64,000 nt of DNA from Petrachloros mirabilis ULC683 (GCF_009939295.1 NZ_WVIC01000026.1:1-64000), one strand, 5' to 3'. Positions 8,639 to 17,691 are shown, counted from the first letter of the stretch. Made by a program: numbers and translations. The notes: generated by a model from the sequence alone, not told the origin.

Positions 8639-9001
8639 CTAAATCCTGAAAATCTGTTGCAACCCTGCAAGAATGGGGGCATATTCTGTGTTGGTCAGAG
8701 TCCCTAGATAGGCAATCATACGTCGGGCATCGATCGCCCGAATTTGATCCAGTAACACAACAGAATCCTGTGATAAGCCCCCAGCACCTGCTGCGAGTCT
8801 GGGATAAACATAGGGATTTCGTTGGGTCTACTCTCCAGACTGGGTGGTTAGAGGTGCGATTAAAACAACCAGATAGTGCACTTCTCCGGGAGGAATGCCA
8901 CCCACCAGTGCTGGGCGTTTGCCTTCCTGCTCTCGACCTTTAGGCTGGTGGACTGGCAAAGCCACCAAAATGATGTCTCCAGGAGAGAGGGTATTAGCCA
9001 A
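8639..9001 (-). pseudogene. MazF/PemK-type toxin gene with an in-frame amber stop
   Basis: From a TTG at 9001, eight bases after a strong GGAGG, the frame reads SPGDIILVALPVHQPKGREQ and then GKRPALVGGIPPGEV, which is a MazF/PemK start. A TAG at 8828-8830 interrupts at codon 58 directly after TTQSGE. The same frame then continues without a shift (TQRNPYVYPRL..., IRAIDARRMIAYLG...) to a TAG at 8639-8641. The whole frame is 120 codons, a normal length for this ribosome-independent mRNA interferase family, so the gene looks complete except for one nonsense codon, probably replacing Trp. Its start overlaps the antitoxin stop by 8 bases, as in an intact module. The flanking 8499-8638 shows nothing assignable. 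Confidence 0.75.
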
Positions 9002-9266
9002 CAGACTTACCTCCTTCCACCACAAACCCATGATCAGGCTCAAATCGAATGGGTTTACCTTTGGGAATTCCTGCTTCTCCCCACTCATAGGAAGGCAACT
9101 CATCCACTAATGGGGCGTCCAGCCATTCGCTGGTTTCAGTATCAGGATCTGCTTGCAGTTGCCCAAGCTCTGCATGGAGGGCAGATAATAGTGCATACTT
9201 TTCAGCCACTGGGAGTTGCTTGACGAGCATGAGAACTTGCTCAGGGGTCAGTTCTAAAGCAACCAT
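8994..9266 (-). CDS. Probable antitoxin partner of the MazF-like gene
   Basis: A 90-residue acidic protein started by ATG at 9266, preceded by GGAGG with 8-base spacing. This is a better start than the upstream in-frame extension to 9569, which would overlap phoH. It is helical (ELTPEQVLMLVKQLPVAEKY...) and ends in a flexible tail with KPIRFEPDHGFVVEGGKSVG. It overlaps the toxin start and carries the toxin's Shine-Dalgarno in its own last codons. This layout is characteristic of cyanobacterial MazEF-type pairs. The fold is not obviously AbrB or MazE, so antitoxin identity rests mainly on position, size and charge. With the toxin interrupted, it may be a relic. Confidence 0.65.
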   Translation of the reverse strand: MVALELTPEQVLMLVKQLPVAEKYALLSALHAELGQLQADPDTETSEWLDAPLVDELPSYEWGEAGIPKGKPIRFEPDHGFVVEGGKSVG

Positions 9267-9471
9267 CGCGAGTTCCTCCCCAAAATAAACGGCATCCAAA
9301 GCAGTTCTGAATAGCCTAGCTTGCGCCACTGGTGGGACGTCTGTGCAGGGTTGTTCTGATACAGATTCTCCAGGCGTTCCAGATAGTAAACCGGCTTGTT
9401 GAATTAGTATGGCCAAAACAACTCTAAAGTCAGCAGAAATGCTGCTGTTTTTTTGCCAGCAGCGGTTCCGA

Positions 9472-10434
9472 TTACTGGCCTGTGGCTTCGTAGCGCTCGT
9501 AGGCGTCAACAATTTTTTCGACAAGGGGATGACGAACAATGTCTCCTTTAGAGAGGTAGCAAAAGGCAATCCCTTCGATGTTGGCCAGAATTTTCTCGGC
9601 TAGGATGAGTCCTGAGGTCTGATGCAGGGGTAAGTCGGTTTGGGTGACATCGCCGGTGACGACAAGGCGCGATCGCAGCCCAATCCGAGTGAGCATCATT
9701 TTCATCTGAGCAGGGGTGGTATTTTGAGCTTCATCCAATATCACAAAGGCATTGTTGAGGGTGCGACCGCGCATATAAGCCAAGGGAGCCACCTCAATGG
9801 TGCCGCGCTCCATGAGTGCCGCAATTCGTTCTGGCTCAATCAAGTCATGGAGCGCATCGTACAGGGGTCGCAGATAGGGGTTGACCTTTTGCTGAAGGTC
9901 TCCTGGCAAAAAGCCCAGCTTTTCGCCTGCTTCCACTGCGGGTCGAGTCAGCACCAACCGCTCATATTCATTGGCCAATAGGGCTTGAACGCCCAGCACG
10001 GCGGCTAAGAAGGTCTTGCCAGTGCCCGCTGGCCCAATGCCAAAGGTGAGGGTATGTTTGCGAATTGATTGCACATACTGGCGCTGTCGAAAGGTTTTAG
10101 CGCGCAGTAAATCACCGCGTCGGGTTCGCGCCAATACATCCTCTTGTAAGGCTTGATACTCAGCTTGGCGATGGGTATTGAGTGCATGGCGCACGGTCAA
10201 AATATCGACTTCAGAGACCGGTTTGCCTGCTTGCCACAGTTCGGCCAGGAGGTGCAAGATTTCCTGACACAGAGCCACCTGCTTAGGGGTGCCCCCAATG
10301 TGAAGCTCCTGACTCCGCAGTTGGAGTTTGGCACCCGTTTGGCGGCTGAGCAATTTGAGATTAGTTTCTGCTTCCCCGGCTAAGGCCATGGCACTTTCGG
10401 GGGTGGGCAGTTGAAGGGTTATTGATTCTTCCAT
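9472..10434 (-). CDS. phoH: PhoH family P-loop ATPase
   Basis: A 320-residue cytosolic ATPase of the PhoH/PhoL family. It begins with a small KH-like region (about residues 15-65). The ATPase core has Walker A at residues 134-141 (GPAGTGKT) and Walker B at ILDEAQN. RLVVTGDVTQTDLP and a C-terminal DIVRHPLVEKIVDAYERYE, both diagnostic of PhoH, follow. Family members are linked to RNA metabolism and ribosome-associated functions, although the exact activity is uncertain. It is downstream of rpsP, the KH gene and rpsU on the same strand, but a terminator at 10452-10496 implies its own promoter or read-through. Confidence 0.95.
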   Translation of the reverse strand: MEESITLQLPTPESAMALAGEAETNLKLLSRQTGAKLQLRSQELHIGGTPKQVALCQEILHLLAELWQAGKPVSEVDILTVRHALNTHRQAEYQALQEDVLARTRRGDLLRAKTFRQRQYVQSIRKHTLTFGIGPAGTGKTFLAAVLGVQALLANEYERLVLTRPAVEAGEKLGFLPGDLQQKVNPYLRPLYDALHDLIEPERIAALMERGTIEVAPLAYMRGRTLNNAFVILDEAQNTTPAQMKMMLTRIGLRSRLVVTGDVTQTDLPLHQTSGLILAEKILANIEGIAFCYLSKGDIVRHPLVEKIVDAYERYEATGQ

Positions 10435-10451
10435 GCCCTTTCTGGCTTATA

Positions 10452-10496
10452 AAGTCAAAACACGCCTGAGATCTGCAAAACTGCCTCAGGCGTGTT
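10452..10496 (-). terminator. Intrinsic terminator after rpsU
   Basis: On the minus strand an 11-12-bp perfect stem (arms 10459-10470 and 10485-10496, core CACGCCTGAG/CTCAGGCGTG) with a 14-base loop is followed directly by TTTTGACTTT. It lies downstream of rpsU and just upstream of phoH, so it should end the ribosomal transcript. Confidence 0.8.
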
Positions 10497-10574
10497 GTCA
10501 AGATTAGCAGCGCACCCCAGTTGTCAGCGAATGATCCTAGGGCTGCGATCGCGCATTTTCTTTGAGCAATTCAT

Positions 10575-10757
10575 TTAACGACGACGCTTACGAGAGGCTT
10601 CGGCCTTGCGCTTTTTGCGAAGACTAGGTTTTTCGTAGCGTTCGCGGCGTTTCACCTCAGATAGGATCCCAGCCTTCTGAATTTTCTTCTTAAAGCGTCT
10701 GAGAGCTGATTCAATGGTTTCGTTTTCACCTAAACGAACTTCCGACACGTCCTGCAT
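10575..10757 (-). CDS. rpsU: 30S ribosomal protein S21
   Basis: A 60-residue, very basic small-subunit protein: [20 protein letters not shown] is the S21 signature, and the C-terminus ends in a Lys/Arg tail ([13 protein letters not shown]). Length is normal. An AAGGAGGTGA element runs almost directly into the ATG at 10757, leaving only three bases after GGAGG. A GTG three codons downstream is an alternative start with more conventional spacing. It is followed by a strong terminator. Confidence 0.95.
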   Translation of the reverse strand: MQDVSEVRLGENETIESALRRFKKKIQKAGILSEVKRRERYEKPSLRKKRKAEASRKRRR

Positions 10758-10835
10758 TCACCTCCTTAACCGAATGCAAAAGAATAAACGCGAAGGGAAC
10801 GATGTGTTCAAGGCCGCCAAGCCTGACTGAGGACA

Positions 10836-11156
10836 CTAACGCCGTTTGATCACAGGTTTCTTCACTTCAGCACTGGCGGCTGCCGTCGAGTCTCGACCAT
10901 CCAGAACTTCAAGATGCACCTGTTGGCCAACATCGAGAGCAGCAGCAGCAAGAACGGTACGAATCGCCTGAATTGTCCGTCCGCCCCGCCCAAAAACACG
11001 CCCTTTGTCTACACTGGCAAAGGACAGGCGAATCCACACCCGTTGTTCTCCAGCATAGGTTTCACAGTCAATGCGGAGTGTTTGAGGAGACTCAAGCAAG
11101 GGCTGAACCAAGAACCGCACGAGTTCAGGATAGTTGGGTTGACTGGAAGAGGGCAT
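10836..11156 (-). CDS. khpA: KH domain RNA-binding protein (KhpA-like)
   Basis: A 106-residue single KH-domain protein. VRFLVQPLLESPQTLRID opens the domain, and GRVFGRGGRTIQAIRTVL supplies the GxxG RNA-binding loop (GRGG). The last 15 residues are a disordered basic tail. KhpA-type proteins bind RNA broadly and partner with KhpB in some bacteria. The gene follows rpsP by 16 bp, the common bacterial rpsP-khpA arrangement, so co-transcription is likely. Confidence 0.92.
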   Translation of the reverse strand: MPSSSQPNYPELVRFLVQPLLESPQTLRIDCETYAGEQRVWIRLSFASVDKGRVFGRGGRTIQAIRTVLAAAALDVGQQVHLEVLDGRDSTAAASAEVKKPVIKRR

Positions 11157-11172
11157 CGCGATCGCGAATCAA

Positions 11173-11421
11173 CTACGCCTTAACCTGCTCAAAAACATTG
11201 GCTTTCTCAAGAATACGCCGAACGGTGTCGGAGGGCTGGGCTCCATCTTTGAGACGTTTAACAATAGCATCTACCTTCAGCCGCGTTTCGTCCTTAATTG
11301 GGTCGTAAAATCCTAGCTCTTCTAGGGGACGACCGTCCCGGCGATCGCGGCTGTTGATGGCCACAATGCGATAACATGCTGCGCGCTTTTTGCCAAACCG
11401 CTTCAGTCTGAGTTTGATCAT
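11173..11421 (-). CDS. rpsP: 30S ribosomal protein S16
   Basis: An 82-residue S16: [20 protein letters not shown], then [19 protein letters not shown], the strongly conserved core. It is first in the rpsP-khpA unit. A TACAAT hexamer about 40 bases upstream (minus strand) could be the -10 element, but I see no well-spaced -35. The gene is complete and ordinary. Confidence 0.97.
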   Translation of the reverse strand: MIKLRLKRFGKKRAACYRIVAINSRDRRDGRPLEELGFYDPIKDETRLKVDAIVKRLKDGAQPSDTVRRILEKANVFEQVKA

Positions 11422-11525
11422 GCTTGGGAACCGCTCTCCTATATTGAGTTCATCCTAGATTGTATCGGGTTTTGAGAATTACCTAGGGTCAAACAATTCA
11501 TCTTAACAGTTTTAGGCCAGGGCAA

Positions 11526-12881
11526 CTACCGCATCGTCACAAATTCTTCAGCCGCACTGGGATGGATGGCCACAGTGGCATCAAAGTCAGCCTTGGTAGC
11601 ACCCATTTTCAGGGCAATGGCAACTCCCTGAATGATTTCGGCAGCATCATCCCCAACCATGTGCGCCCCCAAAACCCGATCGGTTTCCTGGTTCACAATC
11701 AGTTTCATCAGGGTCTTTTCGTCTTTGTCTGGCAGGGTATAGTACATGGGCCGAAAGCGGCTGCGATAGATTTTGATTGCTTCAGCCCCGTAGCGTTCAA
11801 CCGCTTCTGCTTCCGTCAGACCCACGGTGGCAGCTTCGGGATTGGAAAACACGGCGGTGGGCACGTTGTCATAGCTCATCTGCCAGGACTTACCCCCAAA
11901 ATGAGCATCGGCAAAGGCACGCCCTTCTTTAATCGCAACTGGGGTCAGGTTAATTCGATCGGTGCAGTCCCCCACGGCAAAAATGTGATCTACTGCGGTT
12001 TGGCTTTGGGGGTTGACTGCGATCGCACCCTGCCTCACCTCCACCTGAGTATTTTCTAACCCCAGGTTTTGAATATTGGGAATCCGACCCGTCGCGGCCA
12101 GACTGACCCCATCTGCCTCCACCACCGTTTCCTGATCACCCGACTGAACATGAATCTTCAGCCCTGACTCGGTTTTTTCAATGGCAATCCCCTCAGTTCC
12201 GCTCAAGAACTGAACACCGTGCTTAGCCATCCCCTCATGAATTTGGGTGCGAATATCCTCATCAAACCCGCGCAAAATCTGATCAGCTCGGATAATTTGG
12301 GTCACCTGGGAACCCAACCCATTCAAAATCGAGGCAAACTCAACCCCAATGTAGCCGCCCCCTAGCACCACAAACCGTCGAGGCTGATGCGGCAGATGGA
12401 ACATCTCATCCGAGGTAATCGCATACTCAATGCCAGGAATATTGTCCGGCTTCGTGGGTTTGCCCCCCACAGCAATTAAAATCTTGTCTGCTGTCACCTT
12501 GCGATCGCCCACTTGAATGCCATGGGCATCTACAAACACACCCCGATCACGGAACACCTGCACCTGGGAGTTATCTAACATCCGCTGATAAATACCATTT
12601 AGTCGCGTCACCTCGTTGTCAACCGCCCTAATCAACTTTGACCAGTCCAGATGCCGTTCACCCACCTGCCAGCCATAGCCCTGAGCCTCCTCAAAATAGG
12701 CCGGAAAATGAGACGCATACACCAGCAGCTTCTTGGGCACACATCCTCGATTCACACAGGTTCCCCCCAGCCGCCCAGACTCGGCAATGCCCACCTTAGC
12801 CCCATACTCCGCAGCCCGTCTAGCCGCCGCAATCCCACCGGAGCCAGCACCTATTACAAACAAATCAAAGTCGTAGCTCAT
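11526..12881 (-). CDS. gor: Glutathione-disulfide reductase
   Basis: Class I flavoprotein disulfide reductase (NADPH + GSSG to 2 GSH). I chose ATG at 12881 (451 residues, GAGG upstream), because the frame upstream to 12989 adds 36 unconserved residues. FAD-binding GAGSGGIAAARRAA is at residues 11-24. The redox-active disulfide is Cys42/Cys47 in GGTCVNRGCVPKK. The NAD(P)-binding GGGYIGVEFA is central, and the catalytic His sits in HPSAAEEF at the C-terminus. Cyanobacterial enzymes of this type can act on glutathione with NADPH. Neighbouring peroxiredoxin and PerR genes give an oxidative-stress context, though a terminator separates it from the peroxiredoxin gene. Confidence 0.93.
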   Translation of the reverse strand: MSYDFDLFVIGAGSGGIAAARRAAEYGAKVGIAESGRLGGTCVNRGCVPKKLLVYASHFPAYFEEAQGYGWQVGERHLDWSKLIRAVDNEVTRLNGIYQRMLDNSQVQVFRDRGVFVDAHGIQVGDRKVTADKILIAVGGKPTKPDNIPGIEYAITSDEMFHLPHQPRRFVVLGGGYIGVEFASILNGLGSQVTQIIRADQILRGFDEDIRTQIHEGMAKHGVQFLSGTEGIAIEKTESGLKIHVQSGDQETVVEADGVSLAATGRIPNIQNLGLENTQVEVRQGAIAVNPQSQTAVDHIFAVGDCTDRINLTPVAIKEGRAFADAHFGGKSWQMSYDNVPTAVFSNPEAATVGLTEAEAVERYGAEAIKIYRSRFRPMYYTLPDKDEKTLMKLIVNQETDRVLGAHMVGDDAAEIIQGVAIALKMGATKADFDATVAIHPSAAEEFVTMR

Positions 12882-13027
12882 GAATACCTCACGGAAATTG
12901 GGCAGCGCCCTAGCCATTGGAACCTGATCGGAGCTGTTGGACTGATTCAGCTCACAAAACTGCCCTGATCCTGCCACAGATATCGTCAACCTGTCGGCAG
13001 TTCAGCTCACCAGAGCAGCACCTCATA

Positions 13028-13066
13028 GAAAAACACCCATGGAACCCCAACAAGGTACTCCATGGG
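13028..13066 (-). terminator. Intrinsic terminator after the peroxiredoxin gene
   Basis: Minus-strand hairpin with 8-bp arms (CCCATGGA at 13036-13043, TCCATGGG at 13059-13066), followed by TGTTTTTC. It lies between the peroxiredoxin and glutathione reductase genes, indicating separate transcripts. Confidence 0.7.
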
Positions 13067-13155
13067 CGATCCAAGCTCAATGAGCAACTTCAAGAATCTA
13101 ACGACGACTGACTGGTGTTTTCTAAACCCCAATCCCACCTAGACTCACAGGAACC

Positions 13156-13698
13156 TTATTGATGCACCAAAGCACCTTTCAAATAAGACAGCATCGTGTC
13201 CGCATCCGACACTTCAAAGGGATCAGTGGGGCAATTATCGCCAAAATCAGGCTCAACAAAGATTTTTTCGATTTTACCGTCATTCACCACCATGGAATAG
13301 CGCCAAGAACGCATACCAAAGCCCAAGTTGGACTTGTCCACCAGCATCCCCATCTTGCGGGTAAACTCACCATTGCCATCAGGAAGCAAATAGACCTTAT
13401 CCGCTCCCTGTTGCTTGCCCCACTGGAACATCACAAAGGCATCATTCACAGAAACACAGACAATCGCATCCACACCTTGGGCTCGAATGTCCTCATACAA
13501 CTCCTCGTAGCGAGGCAGGTGTGACGAGGAGCAGGTGGGCGTAAAGGCACCGGGCAGCGAGAAGACAACAACGCGCTTGCCGCCAAATAGTTCTTGGGTG
13601 GTGACATCTTGCCAGCGGAATGGATTCGGACCTCCCACAGACTCATCCCGAACACGAGTCTTGAAAACAACATCGGGCACACGCTCGACAACAGCCAT
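13156..13698 (-). CDS. Type II (redoxin-domain) peroxiredoxin
   Basis: A 180-residue Prx5/PrxII-type peroxidase started by ATG at 13698 with AGGGAG upstream; the frame runs 7 codons further up. The peroxidatic Cys56 is in [14 protein letters not shown] and the candidate resolving Cys81 is in [13 protein letters not shown]-like and [10 protein letters not shown] segments also fit the family. It reduces H2O2 and alkyl hydroperoxides using glutathione/glutaredoxin or thioredoxin. It is divergent from the PerR-type gene across 191 bp containing palindromes, a typical peroxide regulon arrangement, so derepression by peroxide is likely. Confidence 0.94.
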   Translation of the reverse strand: MAVVERVPDVVFKTRVRDESVGGPNPFRWQDVTTQELFGGKRVVVFSLPGAFTPTCSSSHLPRYEELYEDIRAQGVDAIVCVSVNDAFVMFQWGKQQGADKVYLLPDGNGEFTRKMGMLVDKSNLGFGMRSWRYSMVVNDGKIEKIFVEPDFGDNCPTDPFEVSDADTMLSYLKGALVHQ

Positions 13699-13759
13699 AC
13701 TTTTCTCCCTGTAGTGCAATTACATGTGCAAGAAATTTTCTGCACATAAATCAGAATAG

Positions 13760-13820
13760 TTCTTATCTAAGAATTTATCAATAGTAAAAATGAACCATAT
13801 CTACATATAAGTTCAACTTA
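13760..13820. promoter_or_regulatory. Candidate PerR operators in the prx-perR divergent region
   Basis: Two AT-rich dyads lie between the divergent genes. TTCTTATCTAAGAA occupies 13760-13773 (6-bp arms, 2-bp spacer). TAAGTTCAACTTA occupies 13808-13820 (6-bp arms, 1-bp spacer) and is followed by AGAAC. Fur-family regulators bind such AT-rich palindromes. Assignment to the adjacent PerR-type protein is inference from location. Confidence 0.55.
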
Positions 13821-13889
13821 GAACTGATTCGCAGCTAGAGTCATATAATAAAGAATTAATGCTCTCTTCAGCTCTCAGCTCATTTGGCC

Positions 13890-14342
13890 ATGACTCTAAA
13901 GTCCGCAAATGCCATCGTGCAAACCCTAAAGGCGCAAGGAATGCGAGTGACGCCCCAGCGGTATGCCGTATATGCCAATCTGCTGTCTCGGCAGGATCAC
14001 CCCACCGTCGAGCAGATCTTGGTGGATCTAAACCGAGAGTTTCCCGTTTCTTCTCAGGCAACAGTCTATAGCTCGCTCCAAGCATTGCGAGATGTGGGAC
14101 TGGTACGGGAAGTGCTCTTAGAAGAAGGGGTCTGTCGTTACGATGCCAATATTGATCCCCATCATCACTTTTGCTGCCGTCACTGCGACAAGATCATCGA
14201 TATTCCCTGGTCAGCGTTTCCAGGGTTAGATTTAAGCCAGTTCAGCTCTCACATCTATGCTGAAAGCTATGAAGTCACGGTACAGGGACTCTGTGAGAGC
14301 TGCAATGAGTCGGATGTGCCAACTCGTCCATCGACAATTTGA
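13890..14342 (+). CDS. perR: Fur family regulator, PerR type
   Basis: A 150-residue winged-helix metalloregulator; ATG at 13890 is preferred over the TTG two codons upstream. The DNA-binding helix lies in SSQATVYSSLQALRDVGLV. Metal ligands are visible: HHHFCCRHC with Cys96/Cys99, and CESC (Cys135/Cys138) for the structural zinc. HDP-like DPHHHF supplies regulatory-site histidines. PerR proteins repress peroxide-defence genes until metal-catalysed histidine oxidation. The divergent peroxiredoxin gene supports PerR rather than Fur or Zur. Length and motifs are complete. Confidence 0.88.
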   Translation: MTLKSANAIVQTLKAQGMRVTPQRYAVYANLLSRQDHPTVEQILVDLNREFPVSSQATVYSSLQALRDVGLVREVLLEEGVCRYDANIDPHHHFCCRHCDKIIDIPWSAFPGLDLSQFSSHIYAESYEVTVQGLCESCNESDVPTRPSTI

Positions 14343-14540
14343 AGCATAGACATCAGCGCAGACATTGACTCACAGACCCCTATCCGCAACCCTTGCGGTG
14401 CTATGGATTCCATCTAGGGGCTGATTTGCCCCCATGCACCATCGGTTTAGGATAAAATTCTGCCTAATTTATGACTCATCGGCCCCCAGTCTATCGGGGT
14501 AGTGGAAAGCGCGATTACTAAATCATTTGGAGATAAAAGC

Positions 14541-16019
14541 GTGACTGAAGCGAATGGCGTCATGATGCAATATTTCCACTGGTATTGCCCTGGAGATGGC
14601 AGCCTGTGGAAACAAGTCGCTGAATCTGCTCCTGCCTTGGCCAAAGTAGGGATCACCTCTCTATGGCTGCCACCGGCCTACAAAGGCATCGGCGGTGGCA
14701 TGGATGTGGGCTATGGGGTTTATGACTTGTTTGACTTAGGAGAATTTGATCAAAAAGGCTCTGTTCGCACTAAGTACGGCACCAAGGAAGAGTATTTGCA
14801 GGCCATTGAAGCCGCCCATACAGCAGGTCTGCGGATTTATGCCGATGTCGTCTTTAATCACAAAATGGGCGCTGACGAAGCAGAAGAAGTAGAGGCCACC
14901 CCCTTTCACCCTGAAGATCGCAATGCCCCCATTGGCGAGTATCAACCCATCAAAGCCTGGACGAAATTTACGTTTCCAGGGCGAGGCGATCAACACTCCA
15001 GTATGAAATGGCACTGGTGGCATTTTGACGCTATTGACTACAACGCTTACAACGAAGGCGAAGATGCGGTTTATCTCCTGAAAGGAAAAGACTTTGATCG
15101 CAATGTAGATTTAGAGAAAGGCAATTTTGATTACCTCATGGGCTGTGACTTAGATATGTCTCACCCAGAGGTGCAGGGGGAGCTGAAATATTGGGGCGAA
15201 TGGCTCGTGGATACCACAGGCGTGGATGGCTTTCGCTTTGATGCGGTCAAGCATGTCTCTGCGGAATTTTTCCAGGAATGGCTGGCTCATGTGCGTGAGC
15301 ATTCCCAGCGAGACTTATTTGCAGTGGGTGAGTACTGGTCTTACGAAGTAGAAGCGCTCCATCACTTTGTCAGTACCACCCAGGGGCATGTGGACTTGTT
15401 TGATGCACCCCTGCACTACAACTTCCATGTGGCCAGTCGCTCCGGCAGTCACTATGATCTGCGCCAAATTTTTGACGATACCCTGGTGCAACACCAACCG
15501 ACTCTAGCGGTTACTCTGGTAGACAACCATGATTCTCAGCCGCTGCAAGCCCTAGAGTCGGTGGTAGAGTCTTGGTTTAAGCCCCTAGCCTACGCCATGA
15601 TTTTACTGCGTCAAGAAGGCTACCCCTGCATTTTCTACGCCGACTATTATGGGGCGCACTATAAAGATTGGGGGCGAGACGGTAACGAGCATGAGATTTG
15701 GATGGACAGCCATCAGTGGATCATTGACAAGTTTCTCCATGCTCGTCAAACCTACGCCTACGGCGATCAGTACGATTACTTTGACCACGCCAATACCATC
15801 GGCTGGACTCGTCTTGGGGATGACGAGCACCCGGGGGGCATGGCGGTGCTACTCAGCAATAGTAAAGAGGGTTTCAAGTGGATGGAGGTAGGACAGCCCA
15901 ACCGCACTTACATCGACCTCACAGAGCATATTGCTAAACCCGTGACCACCAATGAGCAGGGCTGGGGCGAGTTTCACTGCCCCGCAGGATCGGTGTCGGT
16001 CTGGGTACCCCAGAGCTAA
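14541..16019 (+). CDS. amyA: Cytoplasmic alpha-amylase (GH13)
   Basis: A GH13 alpha-amylase, probably subfamily 5, acting on internal alpha-1,4 bonds of glycogen or maltodextrin. No signal peptide is seen. I chose GTG at 14541 (492 residues), 8 bases after GGAG; a GTG 13 codons upstream (14502) is the alternative. Conserved regions are all present: DVVFNHK, GFRFDAVKH (nucleophile Asp234), AVGEYWSYE (acid/base Glu264) and TLVDNHDSQ (Asp331). The spacing of this triad equals that of Bacillus liquefying amylases. The stop overlaps the opposing nnr stop by four bases. Confidence 0.95.
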   Translation: MTEANGVMMQYFHWYCPGDGSLWKQVAESAPALAKVGITSLWLPPAYKGIGGGMDVGYGVYDLFDLGEFDQKGSVRTKYGTKEEYLQAIEAAHTAGLRIYADVVFNHKMGADEAEEVEATPFHPEDRNAPIGEYQPIKAWTKFTFPGRGDQHSSMKWHWWHFDAIDYNAYNEGEDAVYLLKGKDFDRNVDLEKGNFDYLMGCDLDMSHPEVQGELKYWGEWLVDTTGVDGFRFDAVKHVSAEFFQEWLAHVREHSQRDLFAVGEYWSYEVEALHHFVSTTQGHVDLFDAPLHYNFHVASRSGSHYDLRQIFDDTLVQHQPTLAVTLVDNHDSQPLQALESVVESWFKPLAYAMILLRQEGYPCIFYADYYGAHYKDWGRDGNEHEIWMDSHQWIIDKFLHARQTYAYGDQYDYFDHANTIGWTRLGDDEHPGGMAVLLSNSKEGFKWMEVGQPNRTYIDLTEHIAKPVTTNEQGWGEFHCPAGSVSVWVPQS

Positions 16020-17605
16020 GCCTGCCAGTGGGTCAAGGCCGGAATCAGGGAGTGGGCGAGGGTGAGCGCATCCACACCCATGACGGTGCGTTGCTGAGCA
16101 GCCCAGATTCCGGCCTGGGCATGCCACCAGACGGCGCTACAGACGGGCGCACTCAGATCAGCCTCACTGAACTGAGCCAGGGTGCCTCCGAGCACTCCAG
16201 TGAGAACATCGCCACTGCCCCCTCTAGCCAAAGCTGGGGTGCTTTCGGGGTTGATCCACACCCGTCCTTCAGGATTGGCGACGACAGTGCGTGCCCCTTT
16301 GAGCAACACCCAAGCACCAGACTGTTGAGCCGCAATTTGAGCGAGGCCAGTGTGGCAGGGTGCGCTCACAGCAGGAAATAACCCCTTAAATTCCCCCAGG
16401 TGAGGGGTGAGAATAGTAGCCGATTGACGCTTTTGCAGTTGGGGCACCGTGCCGAGCTGAGCCAACAGGTTCAAGCCGTCCGCATCGAGGACGAGAGGAC
16501 ACTCGCAATGCCAAAGCTGGTGCAGCACGGCATCGGTTTCACAAGTGACGCCAGGACCATAGGCGATGGCCTGGAAGTGCCTCAGATCAAATCCATCTGG
16601 CAAACGGGCAATGGCACCCTGTTGGGTTTCAGGACAGCCAATCACAAGAGCATCGGGAATCTGAGCCACAAGTCCCGGTTTTAAGGACTCGGGCACTGCC
16701 ACCGATAACATGCCCACTCCGGTGGCCTTGGCTCCCAAGGCAGCTAAGAGAATGCTGCCGCTATAGGTTTGTGAGCCCCCAACCATTAACAGGTGTCCTT
16801 GGCGGTATTTATGGGTATTGATAGGACGGGAGAGGGGAAGGGCTGCGATGGTCAAAGACCGGCCTGCGGCCATCGCAGCCCTCGTCGTAATTCGCTGACA
16901 AGCCGGTGATTGCCCTAACACCGCCATCACATCAGCCTCAGGAATTCCAAAATCAATGCGCTCAACCTGACCCACATAGGGAAGCGCCTGCTCCTGCAAC
17001 AGCCCTAGCTTCCATAGTCCCAAACAGAGCGTCTGGGTTGCCCGCAGGGCAACACCCAAAACTTCACCCGTATCTGTGTGCAACCCAGAGGGCACATCAA
17101 TGCTGACCACAGGCTGTGACCCCTGATTAATCTGAGCAACCCCTTCAGCCACGGCTCCGCTCAGATCCCGAGTCAGTCCAAAGCCAAACAGTCCATCGAT
17201 CAGCACATGGCAATGAGCCAGATCGCTAACCTGCATAACGCTAGGAATACCTAAATGACAAGCGTACTGCCCATGGTGCTGGGTAAGTTCCTTAACTTGC
17301 TCAAAAGGCTGATAGACCTGCACCTCATAACCGTTCAGCCACAGCTCCCGCGCCACAACTAGTGCATCCCCACCATTGTGACCAGGGCCAACCAGAACGC
17401 CGATCCGAGCATTGTCTGCCAGAGGATACCTTGCTTGTACCCAATCGGCAACCAGCCCAGCCACTTTCTCCATCAATGCCGCCACTGGCATCCCTGCGGC
17501 AAACAGGCGTGACTCAATCGCCTGCATTTGGGCAGCCGTTACCACCACGGTGTCCAGCTTAAGTTGAGTTGTCGCAATGGTGTGTAACGCGGTGGAACCG
17601 TCCAT
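16016..17605 (-). CDS. nnr: Bifunctional NAD(P)HX epimerase / ADP-dependent dehydratase
   Basis: A 529-residue metabolite-repair fusion. The N-terminal YjeF_N epimerase domain (about 1-220) has VGPGHNGGDALVVARELW. The C-terminal ribokinase-like dehydratase (about 250-525) has HLLMVGGSQTYSGSILLAAL, VLDADGLNLLA and GGSGDVLTGVLGG. Together they repair hydrated NADH and NADPH. The two-domain length is typical. It is convergent with the amylase gene, overlapping by four bases. Confidence 0.95.
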   Translation of the reverse strand: MDGSTALHTIATTQLKLDTVVVTAAQMQAIESRLFAAGMPVAALMEKVAGLVADWVQARYPLADNARIGVLVGPGHNGGDALVVARELWLNGYEVQVYQPFEQVKELTQHHGQYACHLGIPSVMQVSDLAHCHVLIDGLFGFGLTRDLSGAVAEGVAQINQGSQPVVSIDVPSGLHTDTGEVLGVALRATQTLCLGLWKLGLLQEQALPYVGQVERIDFGIPEADVMAVLGQSPACQRITTRAAMAAGRSLTIAALPLSRPINTHKYRQGHLLMVGGSQTYSGSILLAALGAKATGVGMLSVAVPESLKPGLVAQIPDALVIGCPETQQGAIARLPDGFDLRHFQAIAYGPGVTCETDAVLHQLWHCECPLVLDADGLNLLAQLGTVPQLQKRQSATILTPHLGEFKGLFPAVSAPCHTGLAQIAAQQSGAWVLLKGARTVVANPEGRVWINPESTPALARGGSGDVLTGVLGGTLAQFSEADLSAPVCSAVWWHAQAGIWAAQQRTVMGVDALTLAHSLIPALTHWQA

Positions 17606-17651
17606 ATCCCTTCTGATGACACCTCATGTTTCACATAGGCTCTGAATACAG

Positions 17652-17691
17652 AGCGCCCCAGCTTGACACCAAAGCATCAATGTGGGGCGCT
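17652..17691 (-). terminator. Inverted repeat downstream of psaJ, possible terminator
   Basis: Perfect 9-bp arms AGCGCCCCA (17652-17660) and TGGGGCGCT (17683-17691) with a 22-base loop lie about 80 bp downstream of psaJ. A second small stem CTCTG/CAGAG follows. There is no U-tract, so it may be an mRNA-stabilising 3' structure rather than a terminator. Confidence 0.4.

Noticed and set aside
9450-9476. GCTGCTG/CAGCAGC hairpin near the phoH stop as a terminator
   Set aside because: Stem is short and lacks a T-run in the phoH direction, so support is insufficient.
9267-9569. Upstream extension of the antitoxin frame
   Set aside because: It would overlap the phoH 3' end and ignores the strong GGAGG before the ATG at 9266.
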